Source of the DNA: Streptomyces olindensis
GTDB taxonomy: Bacteria > Actinomycetota > Actinomycetes > Streptomycetales > Streptomycetaceae
Assembly: GCA_000696115.1 (NCBI GenBank)
Contig: JJOH01000017.1
Location: 10,775 to 74,774, forward strand
Reading direction: 5' to 3'
Length of the DNA stretch: 64,000 nucleotides
A program made the translations under genes and the position numbers. This document shows positions 18,625-27,818 of the stretch, piece after piece. Under the pieces are notes generated by a model that saw only the letters and a list, made by a program, of their open reading frames with translations, had not been told where the DNA came from and searched no databases. How positions within the stretch are numbered: position 1 is the first letter of the stretch; each line of letters opens with the position of its first letter.

Positions 18625-20327
18625 GCCCCACCGCCCTTTCCGCCGGTCCTGAACACGGGCACGTCACCTTCCTGGGTGCCGGACCCGGAGATCCGGGACT
18701 GCTGACTCTGCGCGCCGTCGAGGCACTGGCCAACGCGGACGTCCTCGTCGCCGAGCACGAAGTGCTCGACGTCGTACGTCAGCACGCCAGGCAGGGCGTC
18801 TCCGAGGTGCACACGGACGCGGATCCTTCACAGGAGCCGACTCCGGGCACAGGAACGCCCCAGCTGACGGTAGTTGACGGCACGTCAACCACCGCGCCCG
18901 TCCCCGCGGTGCGGGATGCCGCACATCTTGTCATGGAGGCCGCGCGGGGCGGCAGGCGGGTCGTGCGTGCGGTGTCCGGTGACCCGGGCCTCGACACGTA
19001 CGCCGCCGAGGAGATGCTGGCGTGCGCCGCCGCCGGGGTGCCCTTCGAGGTCGTCCCCGGGATCGCGAGCGCCGTCGGTGTGCCCGCGTACGCCGGTGTG
19101 CCGCTGCGGGACGCGCAGGGCGCGGACGTGCGGTTCGTGGACGCGCGGACGGCGTCGGACCGGTGCTGGACGGAGGTCGGGGCGTCGGACGGCACGGTCG
19201 TCGTGTCCACGACGCTGGACTCCGTCGCCGCGGCCGCCGGCGAGCTCGTCTCCGCGGGGCGCAAGCCGGACACCCCGATGACGGTCACCGTTGCCGGTAC
19301 GACCACCCGGCAGCGCACCTGGACCGCCACGCTCGGCACGATCGCGCAGACGCTGAAGCAGGCCAAGGTGCTGCCCTCGCCGGAGGGCGGCCGGCCGGTG
19401 ATAGCCGTGGTCGGGGAGCGTTCCGCCGCCGCCCAGCGCGACCAGCTCGCGTGGTTCGAGTCCAAGCCGCTGTTCGGCTGGAAGGTGCTCGTGCCGCGGA
19501 CCAAGGAGCAGGCGGTGTCGCTCTCCGACCAGCTGCGGTCGTACGGGGCCGTGCCGCACGAGGTGCCGACGATCGCCGTCGAGCCGCCGCGCACGCCCCA
19601 GCAGATGGAGCGCGCGGTCAAGGGCCTGGTGACGGGCCGCTACGAGTGGATCGCCTTCACCTCGGTGAACGCGGTCAAGGCCGTGCGGGAGAAGTTCGAG
19701 GAGTACGGGCTCGACGCGCGTGCCTTCGCGGGCATCAAGGTCGCGGCCGTGGGCGAGCAGACCGCCAAGGCGCTGATCGCGTTCGGCGTGAAGCCGGACC
19801 TGGTGCCGAGCGGTGAGCAGTCGGCCGCCGGGCTGCTGGAGGACTGGCCGCCCTACGACCCGGTGTTCGACCCGATCGACCGGGTCTTCCTGCCGCGGGC
19901 CGACATCGCCACGGAGACGCTGGTCGCCGGGCTGATCGAGCTGGGCTGGGAGGTCGACGACGTCACGGCCTACCGGACCGTGCGGGCCTCGCCGCCGCCG
20001 GCGGAGACCCGCGAGGCGATCAAGGGCGGTGGCTTCGACGCCGTGCTGTTCACGTCGTCCTCCACCGTGCGGAACCTGGTCGGCATCGCCGGCAAGCCGC
20101 ACAACGTGACCGTGATCGCCTGTATCGGCCCGGCCACGGCGAAGACCGCCGAGGAGCACGGGCTCCGGGTGGACGTCATGGCTCCGGAGCCGTCCGTGCT
20201 GAAGCTGGCGGAGGCCCTGGCCGACTTCGGCGCGAAGAGGCGGGCCGCGGCCGTCGAGGCCGGGGATCCGGTGACCCGGCCGAGCGAGCGGCGGCCGGGG
20301 GCACGGCGGCGGCGCTCGACGACGTAA
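18621..20327 (+). CDS. hemD: uroporphyrinogen-III synthase fused to a C-methyltransferase-type domain
   Basis: 568 residues from a TTG start preceded by GGGGGAG. The N-terminal ~250 residues have a tetrapyrrole methylase fold (FLGAGPGDPGLLTLRAVEALANADVL; VPFEVVPGIASAVGVPAYAG). However, the usual GDPFVFGRG loop reads SGDPGLDTYAAEE, so methylase activity is doubtful. The C-terminal ~270 residues are uroporphyrinogen-III synthase (LVPRTKEQAVSLSDQL; WIAFTSVNAVKAV; DAVLFTSSSTVRNL), which closes hydroxymethylbilane with D-ring inversion. This fusion is typical of actinobacteria. A basic tail follows (RPGARRRRSTT). It is the last gene of the rex operon. Confidence 0.93.
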   Translation: MSPTALSAGPEHGHVTFLGAGPGDPGLLTLRAVEALANADVLVAEHEVLDVVRQHARQGVSEVHTDADPSQEPTPGTGTPQLTVVDGTSTTAPVPAVRDAAHLVMEAARGGRRVVRAVSGDPGLDTYAAEEMLACAAAGVPFEVVPGIASAVGVPAYAGVPLRDAQGADVRFVDARTASDRCWTEVGASDGTVVVSTTLDSVAAAAGELVSAGRKPDTPMTVTVAGTTTRQRTWTATLGTIAQTLKQAKVLPSPEGGRPVIAVVGERSAAAQRDQLAWFESKPLFGWKVLVPRTKEQAVSLSDQLRSYGAVPHEVPTIAVEPPRTPQQMERAVKGLVTGRYEWIAFTSVNAVKAVREKFEEYGLDARAFAGIKVAAVGEQTAKALIAFGVKPDLVPSGEQSAAGLLEDWPPYDPVFDPIDRVFLPRADIATETLVAGLIELGWEVDDVTAYRTVRASPPPAETREAIKGGGFDAVLFTSSSTVRNLVGIAGKPHNVTVIACIGPATAKTAEEHGLRVDVMAPEPSVLKLAEALADFGAKRRAAAVEAGDPVTRPSERRPGARRRRSTT

Positions 20328-20351
20328 GGGGACCGGCTTTCGTCGCTGCGG

Positions 20352-21740
20352 CTACGCGGGGGTCACCGCGTGGCCGTAGCGCAGCAGGTTGTCCGGGTCG
20401 TAGGTGGCCTTGTCGTGGCGCAGGCGTTCGTAGACCTCCGGGGTCCAGGCGCGGGCGCGGTCGTGGTCGTCGCCGGGCGTGCCGTGGATGTTGACCATGG
20501 TGCGGCCGGTGCCGTAGGGGGCCATGGCCGTGTAGAGGCGGCGCGTGGCCTGTTCGACGGCCTCCGCCACCGGCGGGGCGGGCATGATCCCGACCGACTC
20601 CATGAAATACCGCGCGTCCCGGGCGCAGACGGCGTCCTCGACGGGCGCCGGGCGGGCCAGTGCCCCGCCCATGTGGCGCAGCGAGGCGACCAGCAGCGGG
20701 TAGTCGGCGCCGACGGCCGGTCCGACCTGCTCCAGGAACGTGCTCAGGCCGTCGGAGGGCAGGTCGCGCAGGAGCATGCAGCACTCCCGGGCCGGGAGCG
20801 GGTCCTGGGGCTCCATGTGGATGCGGTCCAGGGCCGCGTAGTCCATCTCCTCCACCAGGTCGACGGCCACGGGGGCCGCCCGGCGCAGCGGGGCGATCAG
20901 TGCTTCGCCCTCGGCCGTGTCGCCCGGCCAGGCGAGCGCGACCCGGGCCCAGAAGCCGCCGCGCAGGGGTTCCGGGATCTGCGGGATGGGCGGCAGGCGG
21001 AGCACCGAGAACATGCTGGCCATCTCGTCCGGGACCGTGCGGGTCCACTCGGACCAGGCGTGCAGCAGGGACTCGGTGTGTTCGGCGTGCCAGTGCAGGC
21101 CGCCGCCGTAGAGGCGGGGCAGCGGGAGCAGTTCGGTGACCAGTGAGGTGACCACGCCGACGTTGCCCTTGCCGCCGCGCAGCGCCCAGAACAGTTCCGG
21201 CTCGTGCTGGGGGTCCGCCTCGCGCAGCCGGCCGTCCGGGGTGACGACCTGGAAGGAGCGGACCAGGTCGGCGGCGTAGCCGTAGGCGCGGCCGAGGACG
21301 GGGAGTCCGCCGCCGAGGGTGTAGCCGACGACGCCCGCGTCGGTGGAGGTGCCGCACAGGCCGGCCAGGCCGTGGGGGGCGCCCGCGGCGAGGACGTGGC
21401 TCCACTTCGCGCCCGCGGCGATCCGCGCGGTGCGGGTGGTCGGGTCGACCTGGACGTCCGTCATGCGGGACGTGGTGATCAGCAGGCCCTGCTCGATGGG
21501 GAAGTTGGCGCCGTGGCCGGTGGCCTGCACGGCGACGGGGGTGTGGGTGGCGTGCGCCCAGCGCATGGCGGTGACGATGTCGTCCGGGCCGGTGGCGCCG
21601 ACGACCACGTCCGGGGTGTGGAGGGCTGCCAGGTTGAAGCCGGTGACCTCGTCGGCGTAGGCGGGGTCGCCGGGGCGCAGGACCGGGCCGTGGATCTCCG
21701 AGAGGGCGAAGAGGTCGGGGGTGTGGTGGGGGGCGGTCAT
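20352..21740 (-). CDS. FAD-binding oxidoreductase of the berberine-bridge (PCMH/BBE) type
   Basis: 462 residues. A PCMH FAD-binding domain (VVVGATGPDDIVTAMRWA; VQATGHGANFPI, where the histidine could hold FAD covalently; GLCGTSTDAGVVGYTLGGG) is followed by a substrate domain. The C-terminal BBE motif is KATYDPDNLLRYGH. Such enzymes oxidise small molecules with oxygen. The substrate is unknown and there is no biosynthetic cluster around it. The ATG at 21740 has an upstream GGAGGACGCG. It runs convergent to hemD, 24 bases away. Confidence 0.87.
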   Translation of the reverse strand: MTAPHHTPDLFALSEIHGPVLRPGDPAYADEVTGFNLAALHTPDVVVGATGPDDIVTAMRWAHATHTPVAVQATGHGANFPIEQGLLITTSRMTDVQVDPTTRTARIAAGAKWSHVLAAGAPHGLAGLCGTSTDAGVVGYTLGGGLPVLGRAYGYAADLVRSFQVVTPDGRLREADPQHEPELFWALRGGKGNVGVVTSLVTELLPLPRLYGGGLHWHAEHTESLLHAWSEWTRTVPDEMASMFSVLRLPPIPQIPEPLRGGFWARVALAWPGDTAEGEALIAPLRRAAPVAVDLVEEMDYAALDRIHMEPQDPLPARECCMLLRDLPSDGLSTFLEQVGPAVGADYPLLVASLRHMGGALARPAPVEDAVCARDARYFMESVGIMPAPPVAEAVEQATRRLYTAMAPYGTGRTMVNIHGTPGDDHDRARAWTPEVYERLRHDKATYDPDNLLRYGHAVTPA

Positions 21741-21948
21741 CGCGTCCTCCGTGGGGGCGGGTACGGAGGGACGGCGGCGGCGGGGTCTGCTCGGGCCGTC
21801 GGGGTCCTTGTCCTTCTCGTTGGTGATTTCAGGATGGACCTCGGGGGTGGTGGGCGCATCGTGGGGCCGCGGCCCGGCGGCGGGGTGCCGCCGGGCTCCG
21901 ACAGTGCGTCGGCATCGGGGCGTTTGGGGCGGGCGTAGCGTAGAGGGC

Positions 21949-22941
21949 ATGACGACGTACGGATCTTTTCCCGGTGCGCGGCCGCGGCGGTTGCGGAGCA
22001 ACCCCGTGATGCGTCGGATGGTCGCCGAGACCCGCCTGCACCCCGCCGATCTCATCCTTCCGGCGTTCGTGCGGGAGGGTGTCAGCGAGCCCGTGCCGAT
22101 CGCGTCCATGCCCGGGGTCGTGCAGCACACGCGGGACACTCTGAAGAAGGCCGCCGCGGAGGCCGTCGCGGCGGGGATCTCCGGGATCATGCTGTTCGGT
22201 GTGCCGGAGGAGTCGAAGAAGGACGGGCTCGGGACACCGGGGACCGACCCGGACGGGATCCTCCAGGTCGCCCTCCGGGACGTGCGGGCCGAGGTCGGGG
22301 ACGACCTGCTCGTCATGTCCGACCTGTGCCTGGACGAGACGACCGACCACGGGCACTGCGGCGTGCTCGACGCGCAGGGGCGGGTCGACAACGACGCCAC
22401 CCTGGAGCGGTACGCCGAGATGGCCCAGGTGCAGGCCGACGCCGGCGCCCATGTCGTCGGCCCCAGCGGGATGATGGACGGGCAGATCGGGGTCGTCCGG
22501 GACGCCCTCGACCAGATCGGGCGGGAGGACGTCGCCATCCTCGCCTACACCGCGAAGTACGCCTCCGCCTTCTACGGGCCCTTCCGCGAGGCCGTCGGCT
22601 CCTCGCTCCAGGGGGACCGCAAGACCTACCAGCAGGACCCCGCCAATGCGCGCGAGTCCCTGCGCGAGCTCGCCCTCGACCTGGAGGAGGGCGCCGACAT
22701 GGTGATGGTCAAGCCGGCCGGGCCCTACCTGGACATCCTGGCCCGGGTCGCGGACGTCGTGGACGTGCCCGTCGTCGCCTACCAGATCTCCGGCGAGTAC
22801 TCGATGATCGAGGCCGCCGCGGAGAAGGGCTGGATCGACCGGGACCGGGCGATCCTGGAGACCCTGACCGGCATCCGGCGGGCCGGAGCGCGGAACATCC
22901 TCACCTACTGGGCCACCGAAGTGGCCCAGAAGCTGGGTTAG
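21949..22941 (+). CDS. hemB: delta-aminolevulinic acid dehydratase (porphobilinogen synthase)
   Basis: 330 residues. It condenses two 5-aminolevulinates to porphobilinogen. The two active-site lysines are in YTAKYASAFYGPFREA and MVKPAGPYLDI. The metal segment reads SDLCLDETTDHGHCGV. Compared with the zinc enzyme (C-x-C...C) it keeps the outer cysteines but has Asp in the middle, while magnesium-type enzymes have Ala/Asp/Asp, so it is a hybrid. The ATG begins MTTYGSFPGARPRR. It lies apart from the rex-hemACD operon with its own 208-base upstream region. Confidence 0.95.
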   Translation: MTTYGSFPGARPRRLRSNPVMRRMVAETRLHPADLILPAFVREGVSEPVPIASMPGVVQHTRDTLKKAAAEAVAAGISGIMLFGVPEESKKDGLGTPGTDPDGILQVALRDVRAEVGDDLLVMSDLCLDETTDHGHCGVLDAQGRVDNDATLERYAEMAQVQADAGAHVVGPSGMMDGQIGVVRDALDQIGREDVAILAYTAKYASAFYGPFREAVGSSLQGDRKTYQQDPANARESLRELALDLEEGADMVMVKPAGPYLDILARVADVVDVPVVAYQISGEYSMIEAAAEKGWIDRDRAILETLTGIRRAGARNILTYWATEVAQKLG

Positions 22942-23045
22942 GGCCGCGAGTCGGCCGGAGGGCACCTTCAAGTCCCCTGGAGCGTTAGGTTGTTGACCAG
23001 CGAAGTGGTTGCTGATTGAACCACCTACTCTTCAGGGAGACGTCC

Positions 23046-23948
23046 ATGTCCGGTGACGCCCTCAGTCAGGATCCCGCCGAGCTGCGGAGGAGGATCGACA
23101 GCAGCAAGGCGCACCCGGCGCGGGTCTACGACGTCTTCCTCGGCGGCAAGGACCACTACCCGGCGGACCGGGACGCCGCAGCCGCCGCGCTCGCCGCGAA
23201 CCCGCGCGGGTACCTGGACGTGCGGCACAACCGCGACTTCCTGCGCCGCGCGGTGACCACGCTGGTGGAGCAGGACGGCATCCGGCAGTTCCTCGACATC
23301 GGTACGGGACTGCCGACCGCCGAGAACGTGCACCAGATCGCGCAGCGGATCGAGCCGGGCACGCGGGTCGTGTACGTCGACAACGACCCGGTCGTGCTCG
23401 CGCACGCGCGGGCCCTGCTGACCAGCGGCCCCGAGGGGCGCACCGACTACATCGACGCCGACCTGCGGGACCCGGCCCGCATCCTGGAACAGGCCGCCAA
23501 AACCCTCGACTTCGACCGGCCGGTCGCGCTCTGCCTGGTCGCGATCCTGCACTTCGTCGCGGACGAGGAGGCGTACCCGCTGGTGAGCGAGCTGCTCGAC
23601 GCGCTGCCCGCCGGCAGCCGGCTGGTGCTCAGCCACCTGACCGAGGACCTGAACCCGGAGAACATCCGCGCGGTGCAGCGGACGTACACCGAGCGGGGGT
23701 TCACCTTCGTGCTGCGGTCCCGGGCGGAGGTGGAGAAGTTCTTCACGGAGAACCGGCTGGAGATCGCCGATCCGGGGGTCGTCCCCGCGCACCGCTGGCG
23801 GCCGGACGACGCGGCCCCCGTCCCCGAGCAGCCGGAGGAGTCCTTCCTCGCCGGCCTCGACGACATCGAGAAGGTCCGCTACCGCGACATCAACGACGTG
23901 ACGGACGCGGACATCAACGTGTACGCGGCGATCGGGGCCAAGGGCTGA
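23046..23948 (+). CDS. SAM-dependent methyltransferase, DUF574 family
   Basis: 300 residues. This actinobacterial family is recognised by ARVYDVFLGGKDHYPADRDAA at the start, the SAM loop FLDIGTGLPTAENVHQIA, and YVDNDPVVLAHARALL. Streptomyces carry many paralogues, and the substrates are unknown. The start is at the ATG after AGGGAGA. A short dyad GTGGTT...AACCAC (23005-23024) lies just before the ribosome-binding site. Confidence 0.9.
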   Translation: MSGDALSQDPAELRRRIDSSKAHPARVYDVFLGGKDHYPADRDAAAAALAANPRGYLDVRHNRDFLRRAVTTLVEQDGIRQFLDIGTGLPTAENVHQIAQRIEPGTRVVYVDNDPVVLAHARALLTSGPEGRTDYIDADLRDPARILEQAAKTLDFDRPVALCLVAILHFVADEEAYPLVSELLDALPAGSRLVLSHLTEDLNPENIRAVQRTYTERGFTFVLRSRAEVEKFFTENRLEIADPGVVPAHRWRPDDAAPVPEQPEESFLAGLDDIEKVRYRDINDVTDADINVYAAIGAKG

Positions 23949-24084
23949 CCGGACGGGTGTCTTGGCCGGGTCTCGCCCGCCCGGCCGGGCCCGATGTCCG
24001 GATCGCGGAAATGTTCTTGTAGGCGGCACGTATGTCCCTAGGCTGCGGCGCACGCGTCGTCACCGCAGCCGAAGGAGCCGTGTC

Positions 24085-25308
24085 ATGACCCTCACCGCGC
24101 CCACGCCCACCCGCTCCCCCGCGCCGCAACTCGCCGCACGGGCGCGCTCGGTCGGCGGCTCTCCCGTGCGGGACATCCTCGCCGTCACCGCCCGCCCCGA
24201 GGTGATCAACTTCGCGGGCGGGCTCCCGGCGCCGGAGCTGTTCGACGCCGAGGCCATCGCGGTCGCGTACCAGGCGGTGCTCACCGAGGCACCCGGCCGG
24301 GCGCTGCAGTACTCCACGACCGAGGGCGAGCCCGGCCTGCGAGCCGCCCTGGCCGGACGCACCACCGCGCGCGGCCTGCCGACCGGTCCCGACGACCTGC
24401 TCGTCACCACCGGCTCGCAGCAGGCCCTGTCCCTGCTGGCCACCGCGCTGCTCGAACCCGGGGACACCGTCCTCGTCGAGAACCCCTGCTACCTGGCCGC
24501 GCTGCAGGCCTTCGGCTTCACGGGCGCCCGGGTCGTGGCCGTGCCCGGCGACGAGCACGGCCTCGACCCCGAGGCGCTGGCGGAACTGGTGGTGCGCGAG
24601 CGGCCCAAGCTGCTCTACACCGTGCCCACCTTCCAGAACCCCACCGGCCGGACCCTGCCCACCGACCGGCGCGCCGCGGTGGCCGCCGTCGCCGCCCGGC
24701 ACGGGCTGTGGATCGTCGAGGACGACCCGTACGGGGAGCTGCGCTACGACGGCGAGCGCGTGCCCTGGATCGCCTCCCACCCGGGCGCCGAGGACCGTAC
24801 GGTGCTGCTCGGCAGCTTCTCCAAGGTCATGGCGCCCGGACTGCGGCTGGGCTGGCTGCGCGGGCCCGGGGAACTGCGGCGCGCCTGTGCCGTCGCCAAG
24901 CAGGCCGCCGACCTGCACACCCCGACCGTCAACCAGCTCGCCGCGGCCCGGTACCTGGCCGACAGCGACCTGGACGCGCACGTCGCGCGCGTCGCCCGCG
25001 TGTACCGCGAGCGCCGCGACGCCATGCTCGCGGGGCTGCCCGGGGCGCTGCCCGAGGGGTCGGTCTGGACCCGGCCCGAGGGCGGCATGTTCCTCTGGGC
25101 GAGCCTGCCCGAGCCGTACGACACGACGGCCCTGCTGCCGCAGGTGGTGCGGCACGACGTGGCGTACGTGCCCGGCGCCCCCTTCTACGCCGGCCCGCCC
25201 GACCGCACGACCCTGCGGCTGTGCTTCGTGACGCAGACACCGGAGGAGATCGCGGAGGGGCTGCGCAGGCTCGGGGAGGGACTGCGGGGCGCGGCGCCCG
25301 GCGTCTAG
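24085..25308 (+). CDS. PLP-dependent aminotransferase (2-aminoadipate/LysN-like, class I)
   Basis: 407 residues, fold type I. The substrate-side motif is INFAGGLPAPELF, TGSQQALSLLATALLEPGDTVL forms the cofactor pocket, FQNPTGR follows, and the PLP lysine is Lys247 in GSFSKVMAPGLRLGW. It has no GntR domain, so it is a stand-alone enzyme rather than an MocR regulator. Family members transaminate aromatic or branched-chain amino acids or aminoadipate. GAAGGAG lies 7 bases before the ATG. Confidence 0.9.
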   Translation: MTLTAPTPTRSPAPQLAARARSVGGSPVRDILAVTARPEVINFAGGLPAPELFDAEAIAVAYQAVLTEAPGRALQYSTTEGEPGLRAALAGRTTARGLPTGPDDLLVTTGSQQALSLLATALLEPGDTVLVENPCYLAALQAFGFTGARVVAVPGDEHGLDPEALAELVVRERPKLLYTVPTFQNPTGRTLPTDRRAAVAAVAARHGLWIVEDDPYGELRYDGERVPWIASHPGAEDRTVLLGSFSKVMAPGLRLGWLRGPGELRRACAVAKQAADLHTPTVNQLAAARYLADSDLDAHVARVARVYRERRDAMLAGLPGALPEGSVWTRPEGGMFLWASLPEPYDTTALLPQVVRHDVAYVPGAPFYAGPPDRTTLRLCFVTQTPEEIAEGLRRLGEGLRGAAPGV

Positions 25309-25446
25309 GGGGTCGCTTCCCGGGGTTTGTGCCGGGCGTGCCGGGGCTGGTGCCGGGCGGTCTTCCTGGTCCTAGGGCCAAGGGCCGAGCGGGAGTTACG
25401 GCTGTGGGCCGCGGACGGGGTGGGCGGCCCTGGTTACGGTGACGGC

Positions 25447-26280
25447 ATGTCCGATTCCGTGCAGTTCGACCTCGACGTGTATCTCCGGCGGATCGGATGG
25501 GAGGGGGAGCGGCGGGCCGACGCGGCGACCCTGCGCGGTGTGCACCTGGCACACCTGCGGGCCCTCCCGTTCGAGAACCTCGACGCCCTGCGCCGCCAGG
25601 CCCCTTCCCTCGATCCGGCCGACCTCATGGCCAAGCTGGTCCGCGGCCGGCGCGGCGGCTACTGCTACGAGCACAACACGCTGTTCGCCTGTGCGCTCCG
25701 GGCGCTGGGCTTCCGGGTCACCCTGCTGGTCGCGCGGGTCGTCGTGGGCGCCGACAGCATCGCGAGCCGGCCACGCACGCACATGGCGTTGCTGGCCGAG
25801 GTCCCCGGCGAGGCGCGACCGTACCTCGCGGACGTGGGCTTCGGGGCGATCGGATCGCTGCTGGAGCCGATGCCGCTGGTGGCGGACACCGAGTTCACCG
25901 GGGCCGGGCGGCGGCACCGGCTGGTGCACGCGCCGCACGACGGCCCGCTGGAGATGTGGGTGCTGGAGGCCCACGACCGGGCGAAGGACGACTGGACCGC
26001 GCAGTACGCCTTCACCCTGGAGCCCTTCGAGAAGCCCGACTTCGACGTCGTCAACTGGTACGTCGGCACCAGCCCGCGTTCGCCGTTCACCCGGCGCGTC
26101 TACGTCCAGAACGTCAGCGCCGACCGGCACCTGCTGCTCGACGGGCGGCTGCTGACGGAGACCCGCGCCGACGGGACGGTCACCGAGCGGGAGGTGACCG
26201 GCGAGGCGGAGGCGCACCGGCTCTTGGAGGAGGAGTTCGGCATCACCGCGCCGGAGGGGATGACGCTGCTGACCGACTGA
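25447..26280 (+). CDS. nat: arylamine N-acetyltransferase
   Basis: 277 residues, standard length. The Cys-His-Asp triad is visible as Cys73 (RGGYCYEHN), His112 (RTHM) and Asp129 (ADVGFG). The N-terminal LPFENLDAL is also a family mark. NATs move acetyl groups from acetyl-CoA to arylamines or hydrazines, and related proteins work as amide synthases in ansamycin clusters. With no polyketide genes here, detoxification is likelier. It is convergent with the DUF4253 gene, 13 bases apart. Confidence 0.93.
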   Translation: MSDSVQFDLDVYLRRIGWEGERRADAATLRGVHLAHLRALPFENLDALRRQAPSLDPADLMAKLVRGRRGGYCYEHNTLFACALRALGFRVTLLVARVVVGADSIASRPRTHMALLAEVPGEARPYLADVGFGAIGSLLEPMPLVADTEFTGAGRRHRLVHAPHDGPLEMWVLEAHDRAKDDWTAQYAFTLEPFEKPDFDVVNWYVGTSPRSPFTRRVYVQNVSADRHLLLDGRLLTETRADGTVTEREVTGEAEAHRLLEEEFGITAPEGMTLLTD

Positions 26281-26293
26281 GGGTGTCCAGGCT

Positions 26294-27133
26294 CTAGTCC
26301 CACCAGAAGTGCCAGGTCGGCTGGGCGAGGATCCGGTGCTCGGCGTAGGCCCGCAGGGTGGCGTCGCCGTCCGGGCCGATGGTGGCCGGGCAGAACGCGA
26401 CGTGCTCGGCGGCGAGGACCTCCGCTTCGGCCAGGGTGGCGGGCGGGGCGGCGACGGACACCAGCAGGTGGTCGAAGCCGAGCGCCACGACACGTATGCC
26501 GAAGCGGTCCTCCCAGGAGCGCAGCACCGCGCTGAGCCGGGCCGTGTCGCCCTCGTGGTTCGCCGGGCCGGTCCAGCCGATCGCCGTCGGGATGTCGGCG
26601 CTGCGGCGGGCCGGGACGAGGGCGAGGTGCGGTGCCTTGAGGGGGCCGCCGTCGGCGAGCAGGGAGTCCGCGACGCGGGTCGCGACCGCGTCCGGGTCCT
26701 GGTCCTGGTCGTGGTCCTGGTCCTGGTCGTGGTCCTGCTCTTGGTCCCGGGCGTGGTGCTGTGGGCCGGGTCCGGCCAGGCCGGGCCACGCTTCGGCGTC
26801 TCCGGCGTACTCCTCCCAGAACTCCGCGAGGACCTCCTCGGCGTCGTGGTCCCCGGGGTACGACATCTCGCCGGGCATCAACTCCCAGCGGTCCGGCTCG
26901 CCGTGGCCGTCGCCCACGTCGAGGACGACCGGCAGCAGACCCGTGCGGCGGGCCGGCTCCAGCGCCGTCCAGCCGCCCGGCACCGCCCGCTCGTCCGCGC
27001 GCCACAGCAGCGGCTCGTGCCAGGGGCCCTCGTCGGTCGTGTCCACGAGTGCCCCGGCGGGGAGGTGCAGTCCGAGCGCGCGGCCGCTCGGGTCCGCCGC
27101 CAGCGTGGGCAGGGGGTTCGGAAGTGTCGCCAT
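26294..27133 (-). CDS. DUF4253 domain protein with acidic repeat
   Basis: 279 residues. The C-terminal ~110 residues match DUF4253 (VPARRSADIPTAIGWTGPANHEGD ahead of LSAVLRSWEDRFGIRVVALGFDHLLVSVA; ends QPTWHFWWD). An Asp/Gln/His run around residues 128-147 is coded by a hexanucleotide repeat. The function of the family is unknown, though it is often found near immunity or SUKH-like proteins. The ATG beginning MATLPNPLPTL is preferred over a codon ten residues upstream. Confidence 0.82.
   Translation of the reverse strand: MATLPNPLPTLAADPSGRALGLHLPAGALVDTTDEGPWHEPLLWRADERAVPGGWTALEPARRTGLLPVVLDVGDGHGEPDRWELMPGEMSYPGDHDAEEVLAEFWEEYAGDAEAWPGLAGPGPQHHARDQEQDHDQDQDHDQDQDPDAVATRVADSLLADGGPLKAPHLALVPARRSADIPTAIGWTGPANHEGDTARLSAVLRSWEDRFGIRVVALGFDHLLVSVAAPPATLAEAEVLAAEHVAFCPATIGPDGDATLRAYAEHRILAQPTWHFWWD
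26695..26748. repeat. imperfect hexanucleotide tandem repeat (GGTCCT/GGTCGT)
   Basis: About nine 6-base units with small changes lie inside the DUF4253 gene. They encode alternating Asp with Gln or His in the linker before the domain. Slippage would change the protein by two residues per unit without a frameshift. Confidence 0.8.
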
Positions 27134-27253
27134 GGTGGTGACTGTAGAGCCGGCCACTGACAATCGGGCCGGCCCGGCGAGGGATCCCGACCGGGGGCAG
27201 GACCGGTCAGGCAGGGGACAGCGGTTGACCTAATTGCTCTCTACGGTCCTGCC

Positions 27254-27754
27254 ATGACCACTTCCTGGGAGAAGACGGACCTGCTGGACGCGCTCGCGGA
27301 GCAGCGGGAGTTGCTGCTGATCACCGTGTGCGGACTCACCGACGAGCAGGCCGCGCGGCGCACGACCGTGAGTGAGCTGACTCTCGGCGGGATCGTGAAG
27401 CACCTCGCGAGCGGGGAGGAGGCGTGGACGCGGATCATGGTCGTCGGCGACGGTGAACTGCCCGACGGCATGCTGGACATGGAGCAGTACCGCATGACCG
27501 GGGGCGACACACTGCACGGCCTCCTGGAGCGTTACGCGGCGGCCGCCCGGGCCACCGAGGAGGCCGTGACCGGGCTGCCGGACCTCGATCGCGGCGTGCC
27601 CCTGCCGAGGACCCCCTGGTCGCCGCCCGAGCCCGAGCACTGGTCGGCGCGCCGGATCCTGCTGCACCTGATCCGGGAGACCGCCCAGCACGCCGGGCAC
27701 GCCGACATCGTCCGGGAGGCCCTGGACGGCGCGAACAGCACCGCCCAGCGCTGA
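27254..27754 (+). CDS. DinB-family (DUF664) protein
   Basis: 166 residues forming the four-helix DinB/YfiT bundle. Three metal-ligand histidines are visible: GGIVKHLASGEEAW, and the C-terminal ETAQHAGHADIVRE pair. Relatives include mycothiol-dependent transferases and hydrolases, so a thiol-transfer role is possible but the substrate is unknown. It is convergent with the conflict-type operon. Confidence 0.87.
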   Translation: MTTSWEKTDLLDALAEQRELLLITVCGLTDEQAARRTTVSELTLGGIVKHLASGEEAWTRIMVVGDGELPDGMLDMEQYRMTGGDTLHGLLERYAAAARATEEAVTGLPDLDRGVPLPRTPWSPPEPEHWSARRILLHLIRETAQHAGHADIVREALDGANSTAQR

Positions 27755-27818
27755 ACCGGCCGTGTCGGACGCGGGCGTCGCTCCCGACCGCTGACCCCGT
27801 CCGCCCCGGCCGTTCCCG

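Noticed and set aside
23005..23024. Dyad GTGGTT-8-AACCAC before the DUF574 methyltransferase
   Set aside because: A six-base stem is too short to call an operator or riboswitch. It is mentioned only in the gene entry.
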